Source of the DNA: Desulfuromonadaceae bacterium
GTDB lineage: Bacteria; Desulfobacterota; Desulfuromonadia; Desulfuromonadales; Geopsychrobacteraceae
DNA: 8,857 bases
Direction: 5' to 3'
Assembly: GCA_030639985.1 (NCBI GenBank)
Contig: DAOWKG010000031.1
Location: forward strand, 1 to 8,857
Shown here: piece by piece, positions 5,404-8,857 of the stretch
Layout: each line of letters opens with the position of its first letter
Position numbering within the stretch: position 1 is the first letter of the stretch
Notes under the pieces: model-generated
Seen by the model: only the letters and a program-made list of their open reading frames with translations
Databases searched by the model: none
Told to the model about the DNA's origin: nothing
Position numbers and translations under genes: made by a program

Positions 5404-7323
5404 ATGTTACAGCTTAAGCAGATTGATAAATATTTTGCCGACCGGAGAATCTTTGCGGCAATCGACTGGCATATACGACCGACTGACCGGATTGGACTTT
5501 GCGGTGAAAATGGTGCCGGAAAGTCGACCTTATTAAAACTTCTGGCAGGGTTGGTTGATAGTGATGGTGGTACCTTACAGATTGCTAAAGGGACTACTTT
5601 TGGTTATCTGCCGCAGGATGGATTGGCGTATTGTGGGCGCTCTCTGTTTGTTGAAACTAAAAGTGCTTTGGCAGAACTGCAACAGGTAGAAGCAGAACTC
5701 CGCCGGTTGGAAACTACCATTGCCGATAGCGCTGATGCTGAAGAGCTCGAGCGTTACGCCGAATTGCAGCAGTTGTTTGAGCAGCGTGGCGGTTATCAGA
5801 TGGAATCTGAAGTTGGCCGGGTTTTGCACGGCCTTGGTTTTAGCGCCGCAGATTTTGACAAGCCGTGTGAAACTTTTTCTGGTGGCTGGCAAATGCGGAT
5901 TGCGCTGGCAAAACTGCTGTTGCAAAAGCCCAACCTCTTATTGCTGGATGAACCTACCAACCACCTTGATCTGCCTGCTCGTGATTGGCTCGAAGATTAT
6001 TTGCTCAACTATCCTTATGCCATGGTGCTGGTTTCCCATGACCGGTTTTTTCTCGATAAAGTTGTTTCTAAAATTGTTGAAATCTGGAACGGCAATCTTT
6101 CGAGTTATCCCGGCAATTATAGTCGCTACATCCAAACTAGAGATGAACGCATTACTGCTCTTAAGGCGGCAAAGCAACAGCAAGATGAAGAGATCGCGAG
6201 GATTGCGGCGTTCATCAGTCGGTTTCGTTATCAGGCCAATAAGGCTTCCCAGGTACAAAGCCGGGTTAAGCAATTGGAAAAGATTGTTCCCATAGTACTC
6301 CCCCCGCAACGGAAAAAAATTGCTTTTACTTTTCCAGCACCGCCAAAGGGTGGTCAAATTGCAGTTGGTTTACAGCAGGCATCGCAACATTATGGTGACT
6401 TGCAGGTGTTGCAGCACGTAGACGTGCAAATTGAGAAGGGTGAAAGGGTTGCACTGGTAGGGCCGAATGGGGCAGGTAAATCTACCCTGATGCGTTTGCT
6501 CGCTGGTGTCGAGGCGCCGATAACTGGTGAACGACAGGAAGGGCACAACTTATTACAGGCTTATTTTGCCCAAAATCAAGCAGCGGAACTTAATCCTAGC
6601 CGTGATGTTTTTAACGAAATAATGGCCGATTCACCGGTGGCGATGGTTCCCAAACTGCGCAACATCCTAGGGTCATTCTTGTTTTCTGGCGACGATATCG
6701 AAAAATCTGTCAAGATACTCTCGGGGGGGGAACGGAATCGTCTCGCTTTGGCAAAATTACTGCTGCGTCCAGCGAATCTATTATTGCTGGATGAGCCAAC
6801 CAATCATCTCGATTTGCAATCAAAACAAATTTTACTCGATTCGCTGAAAAAATATCAGGGTACCATTGTTTTTGTTTCGCATGACCGTTACTTTGTTGAT
6901 GCTTTGGCTACCCGTGTGGTTGAAGTTGGTGGGGGCAGGGTCGAATCATATATCGGTAATTATGAAGACTTTTTACGGGCAAAAGAAACTTTGGGCGATT
7001 CGAGTCATAGTAGCGATCGGGTGGAGCAATATCTTAAAACTGTGGTGCCAGGTGAACTGTCAAATGATAAACAAGCAAGAATGGAGGGGCATGCTACCAG
7101 GAAAGAACAACAGCGCCGCGAGCAGAAACAACAACGTGAGTTGATCAAGGTTGAAAGCCAGATTGAGAAAGTAGAACAGCAAATTGGAACGCTTGAGCAA
7201 CAGATGGCAGATCCTGAAACCTATCAAGATCAGGAACATTGGCGACAAGTGAGTGGCGATCATGTTAGTTTGAAAGAAAAATTGGATGACTTATATTTGC
7301 AATGGGAACAATTGCAAATATAA
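5404..7323 (+). CDS. ABC-F family ATPase, YheS-like
   Basis: A 639-residue soluble protein with two ABC ATPase domains on one chain and no membrane segments. Such ABC-F proteins bind the ribosome near the E site and modulate translation. Domain 1: Walker A GENGAGKST (34-42), signature FSGGW (158-162), Walker B LLLLDEPTNHLD (178-189), H-loop SHDR (211-214). The linker at ~231-321 corresponds to the P-site tRNA interaction motif and contains a basic SRFRYQANKASQVQSR helix. Domain 2: GPNGAGKST (353-361), LSGGE (439-443), LLLLDEPTNHLD (459-470), SHDR (492-495). A charged coiled coil ends the protein (~556-639). Both sites look catalytically intact. Length, the FSGGW first signature, the linker and the coiled-coil tail match E. 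coli YheS as I remember it; Uup is the alternative. ATG 5404 (AGGTG 5 bases upstream, start MLQLKQIDKYF) is preferred to ATG 5377, which has no ribosome-binding site. The next gene follows after 21 bases. Confidence 0.93.
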   Translation: MLQLKQIDKYFADRRIFAAIDWHIRPTDRIGLCGENGAGKSTLLKLLAGLVDSDGGTLQIAKGTTFGYLPQDGLAYCGRSLFVETKSALAELQQVEAELRRLETTIADSADAEELERYAELQQLFEQRGGYQMESEVGRVLHGLGFSAADFDKPCETFSGGWQMRIALAKLLLQKPNLLLLDEPTNHLDLPARDWLEDYLLNYPYAMVLVSHDRFFLDKVVSKIVEIWNGNLSSYPGNYSRYIQTRDERITALKAAKQQQDEEIARIAAFISRFRYQANKASQVQSRVKQLEKIVPIVLPPQRKKIAFTFPAPPKGGQIAVGLQQASQHYGDLQVLQHVDVQIEKGERVALVGPNGAGKSTLMRLLAGVEAPITGERQEGHNLLQAYFAQNQAAELNPSRDVFNEIMADSPVAMVPKLRNILGSFLFSGDDIEKSVKILSGGERNRLALAKLLLRPANLLLLDEPTNHLDLQSKQILLDSLKKYQGTIVFVSHDRYFVDALATRVVEVGGGRVESYIGNYEDFLRAKETLGDSSHSSDRVEQYLKTVVPGELSNDKQARMEGHATRKEQQRREQKQQRELIKVESQIEKVEQQIGTLEQQMADPETYQDQEHWRQVSGDHVSLKEKLDDLYLQWEQLQI

Positions 7324-7344
7324 AGTGATAGGGAGTTTTGAGTT

Positions 7345-8286
7345 ATGATTTTTTTGCCGCGTGGCAATCCGGTAAGGAAAAAAGTAGATCCGGCACGAAT
7401 AAACCTTCCCGAGGCAATGGAAAAATTGCGTGGGAGTGCATTTACTGGTTATCTTCGTTTTGATGCATCATCTGGCTCAGGGATAATTTTATTTCGTGAA
7501 GGTAAACTGATAAGTTCGATTTATCTCGAAGAGGGTGATGCGCAACGTTTGATCGCTTATGATGCCATCGCAAAGATTTTTGCCATTTCAATTTCAGGCG
7601 ATGCTGTTTTGAATATTTATCGCCAATCTGCCGATTTGGTGCTGAGTATGCATGCCTTGTTACATGGCAATTATTTACTGAAGGATGTTGATTTAACCAG
7701 ACTTGATGTGTCTCTCCCATTAGAGCGTATTAGGAATGAAGGGCTTACGGTTTGTTTACGAATTTCAGCATTAAATCAAACAACATTGATATTTTACGAT
7801 CAGGGATATGCGCTTGGATTTGTTCATGAAGGCTCTGTAGAGTTAGAACAGACTGCCGATGTGGCAACCTCGGTAGCATGTTTGCCAGGGGCAAAGTTTG
7901 ACATGCTTGAGATCCAAAGTGCTGATGATCTAGTTTTGGCTGACTTGATGGGCTCCGCTGATCTTGGGCCAATCTGGCAACGAACCCGTAATGATGTTTT
8001 GCAAGACCGGCATCAACGTGAAGAACGTGAAGTTCGCTCGCAAGAACAAAATCAAAGTAACCGAAGGCAGCATATTTTCGGTAATTTTAAAGCGATTGCC
8101 GGTAATCATATTGGCAAGTTTGGGGTTAATCAGGTCGAAAAAGCATTTGCATCGGTTGGTTCTGAACTGAGTTCTAAGGAAATGCAATCATATTATATTG
8201 AACTTCAACGGCTTGCCAGACTGGTTGCAGAACCATCTAAAATTGAGTCGATGATTGCGGAAATGAAAAAGAAGTTTGACTCATAA
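7345..8286 (+). CDS. Protein with two tandem DUF4388/PATAN-like modules
   Basis: A 313-residue cytoplasmic protein of unknown function, with no signal peptide or membrane segment. Two modules are visible: ~19-110 (NLPEAMEKLRGSAFTGYLRF ... SGIILFREGKLISSIYLEEG ... QSADLVLSMHALLHG) and ~122-206 (SLPLERIRNEGLTVCLRI ... TTLIFYDQGYALGFVHEGS ... QSADDLVLADLMGS). They align end to end, showing an internal duplication. The pattern 'L-hydrophobic-T-G-x-L-R ... F-x-x-G-x-hydrophobic' resembles DUF4388/PATAN modules, which are common in Deltaproteobacteria and often tied to signalling. Some Geobacter relatives are, as I recall, labelled 'GTPase-activating protein', without clear proof. A Gln/Arg/Glu-rich linker (~212-242) leads to a helical C-terminus (~243-313). 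The start is supported by AGGGAG 9 bases upstream. The 21-base gap to the ABC-F gene without a terminator argues for co-transcription. Confidence 0.7.
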   Translation: MIFLPRGNPVRKKVDPARINLPEAMEKLRGSAFTGYLRFDASSGSGIILFREGKLISSIYLEEGDAQRLIAYDAIAKIFAISISGDAVLNIYRQSADLVLSMHALLHGNYLLKDVDLTRLDVSLPLERIRNEGLTVCLRISALNQTTLIFYDQGYALGFVHEGSVELEQTADVATSVACLPGAKFDMLEIQSADDLVLADLMGSADLGPIWQRTRNDVLQDRHQREEREVRSQEQNQSNRRQHIFGNFKAIAGNHIGKFGVNQVEKAFASVGSELSSKEMQSYYIELQRLARLVAEPSKIESMIAEMKKKFDS

Positions 8287-8334
8287 AAATGATTTACTGG
8301 TGGAAATTAGCCCAAAACGGCGAAAAAAGTTTAG

Positions 8335-8371
8335 AAAAAATTCTGTGGCGAAGGGATTGTTCCCATTTTTT
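8335..8371 (+). terminator. Possible weak terminator after the ABC-F operon
   Basis: A short GGGA-TTGT-TCCC hairpin (8353-8364) is followed by A and six T. An A-tract at 8335-8340 could extend the stem by pairing with the T-tract. The GC stem is only 4 bp, so termination is uncertain. Confidence 0.35.
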
Positions 8372-8380
8372 GGTTTATTC

Positions 8381-8409
8381 TTGACCACTTCGGTGCTTTG
8401 AATTATATC
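8381..8409 (+). promoter_or_regulatory. Predicted sigma70-type promoter of the substrate-binding lipoprotein gene
   Basis: TTGACC (8381-8386, 5 of 6) and TATATC (8404-8409, 4 of 6) with the ideal 17-base spacer. A start near 8416 gives a ~57-base leader with AGGAGG (8460-8465), 7 bases before ATG 8473. Confidence 0.5.
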
Positions 8410-8472
8410 TGTTCAGTTCCTAAATTATAAACTAATTTAAATCGTAATCTTACATTCTCAGGAGGCACACGT

Positions 8473-8857
8473 ATGAAAAAGTATTTTGCACTTCTTGCAA
8501 CCTTGGCACTGACGCTATTTTTAGTTGCTGGTTGTAGTCAGGAAGAAACTAAAAAAGCTGAACCTAAGGCTGCTGAAAAAACTGTTGAGCATGAAAAAGC
8601 TCCTGCTGTTACCCAGCAATTTGCCCATGAAGGAACCATCAAGCTTGGTGTTGCCGGTCCGCACAGTGGCGATTTGGCCCCTTATGGTATCCCCGCAATG
8701 AAGGCAGCACAGTTGGTGGTCAAGCAAGTCAATGCCAAGGGTGGGGTGCTTGGTAAAAAAGTTGAGTTGCTAATTCAGGATGATCAGTGTAAGCCAGAAA
8801 TTGCAACCAATACTGCAACAAAATTGGTTACCGATGGTGTAGATGTGGTTCTTGGTC
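8473..8857 (+). CDS. Branched-chain-amino-acid-type ABC transporter substrate-binding lipoprotein (3' end outside window)
   Basis: The first 128 residues of a periplasmic solute-binding protein of the LivJ/LivK type (Peripla_BP_6 fold). The N-terminus is a lipoprotein signal: KK, a hydrophobic run, then lipobox V-A-G-C with the lipidated Cys at 21. A Lys/Glu/Ala-rich linker (~22-50) follows, and the mature domain begins at about 53 (TIKLGVAGPHSGDLAPYG, then AAQLVVKQVNAKGGVLGKKV and LLIQDDQCKPEIATNTATKL). These are the usual first strand, ligand-loop and second strand of the family. It would deliver leucine, isoleucine or valine, or a related small molecule, to LivHMGF-type permease and ATPase subunits, which presumably lie to the right of the window. 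The mature residue after Cys is Ser, not Asp, which by the E. coli rule would favour outer-membrane placement; that rule may not hold here. The start is secured by AGGAGG. The ligand cannot be fixed from this fragment. Confidence 0.9.
   Translation, partial: MKKYFALLATLALTLFLVAGCSQEETKKAEPKAAEKTVEHEKAPAVTQQFAHEGTIKLGVAGPHSGDLAPYGIPAMKAAQLVVKQVNAKGGVLGKKVELLIQDDQCKPEIATNTATKLVTDGVDVVLG

Noticed and set aside
8346..8360. Near sigma54 promoter (TGGC ... TTGT)
   Set aside because: The -12 element has GT instead of the nearly invariant GC, and a better sigma70-type match lies closer to the gene.
8521..8727. Minus-strand open frame inside the lipoprotein gene
   Set aside because: It runs antisense to a clearly coding lipoprotein with signal peptide and family motifs; no ribosome-binding site or family match.
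1..8857. CRISPR arrays, insertion sequences, attachment sites, tRNA or rRNA genes
   Set aside because: No regular spaced direct repeats, transposase-like proteins, terminal inverted repeats or tRNA-like cloverleaf sequences were seen on either strand.

Overview
The window looks like a stretch of bacterial chromosome with moderate GC. The best guess is a Deltaproteobacterium of the Desulfuromonadales/Geobacter type. That guess rests on recalled family resemblance: a dynamin-like GTPase tail, a full-length RNase E/G with a Lys/Arg/Pro-rich tail, a stand-alone cytidylate-kinase-like protein, an ABC-F protein followed by a protein with DUF4388-like modules, and a LivJ/LivK-type lipoprotein. No database search was possible. 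There are no rRNA or tRNA genes, CRISPR arrays, insertion sequences or phage genes, and nothing suggests recent transfer.

Layout. (1) 3-896 (+): the C-terminal part of a protein that is probably a bacterial dynamin-family GTPase, cut by the left edge. (2) 999-1397 (+): a small protein made of two CBS domains. It converges on (3) 1491-4175 (-): an RNase E/G-family endoribonuclease. The two genes share a strong bidirectional hairpin terminator at 1452-1486. (4) 4176-4561: a divergent regulatory region. On the minus strand it holds a good sigma70-type promoter, two predicted leader hairpins and a 14-codon leader ORF with a strong ribosome-binding site, whose TGA overlaps the RNase start codon (ATGA). 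On the plus strand it holds the promoter of (5) 4562-5260: a cytidylate-kinase-like P-loop protein with its own terminator at 5292-5325. (6) 5404-7323 (+): an ABC-F ATPase of the YheS-like type, followed after 21 bases by (7) 7345-8286 (+): a protein built from two tandem copies of a DUF4388/PATAN-like module plus a helical C-terminus. These two probably form an operon. (8) 8473 to the right edge (+): the start of a branched-chain-amino-acid-type substrate-binding lipoprotein.

Functionally this is a housekeeping neighbourhood: RNA decay (RNase E/G), ribosome-associated ATPase (ABC-F), nucleotide sensing or phosphorylation (CBS, cytidylate-kinase-like), membrane remodelling (dynamin-like) and amino-acid uptake. 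Apart from the ABC-F/DUF4388-like pair, the genes look like separate transcription units. I see no undescribed multi-gene system. The least ordinary elements are the translationally coupled Cys-containing leader ORF and structured 5' leader of the RNase gene, the nine-fold basic repeat in the RNase tail, and the internal duplication in the protein downstream of the ABC-F gene. Several start codons were moved from the longest-ORF positions (999, 4175 and 5404) on ribosome-binding-site and family-alignment grounds.
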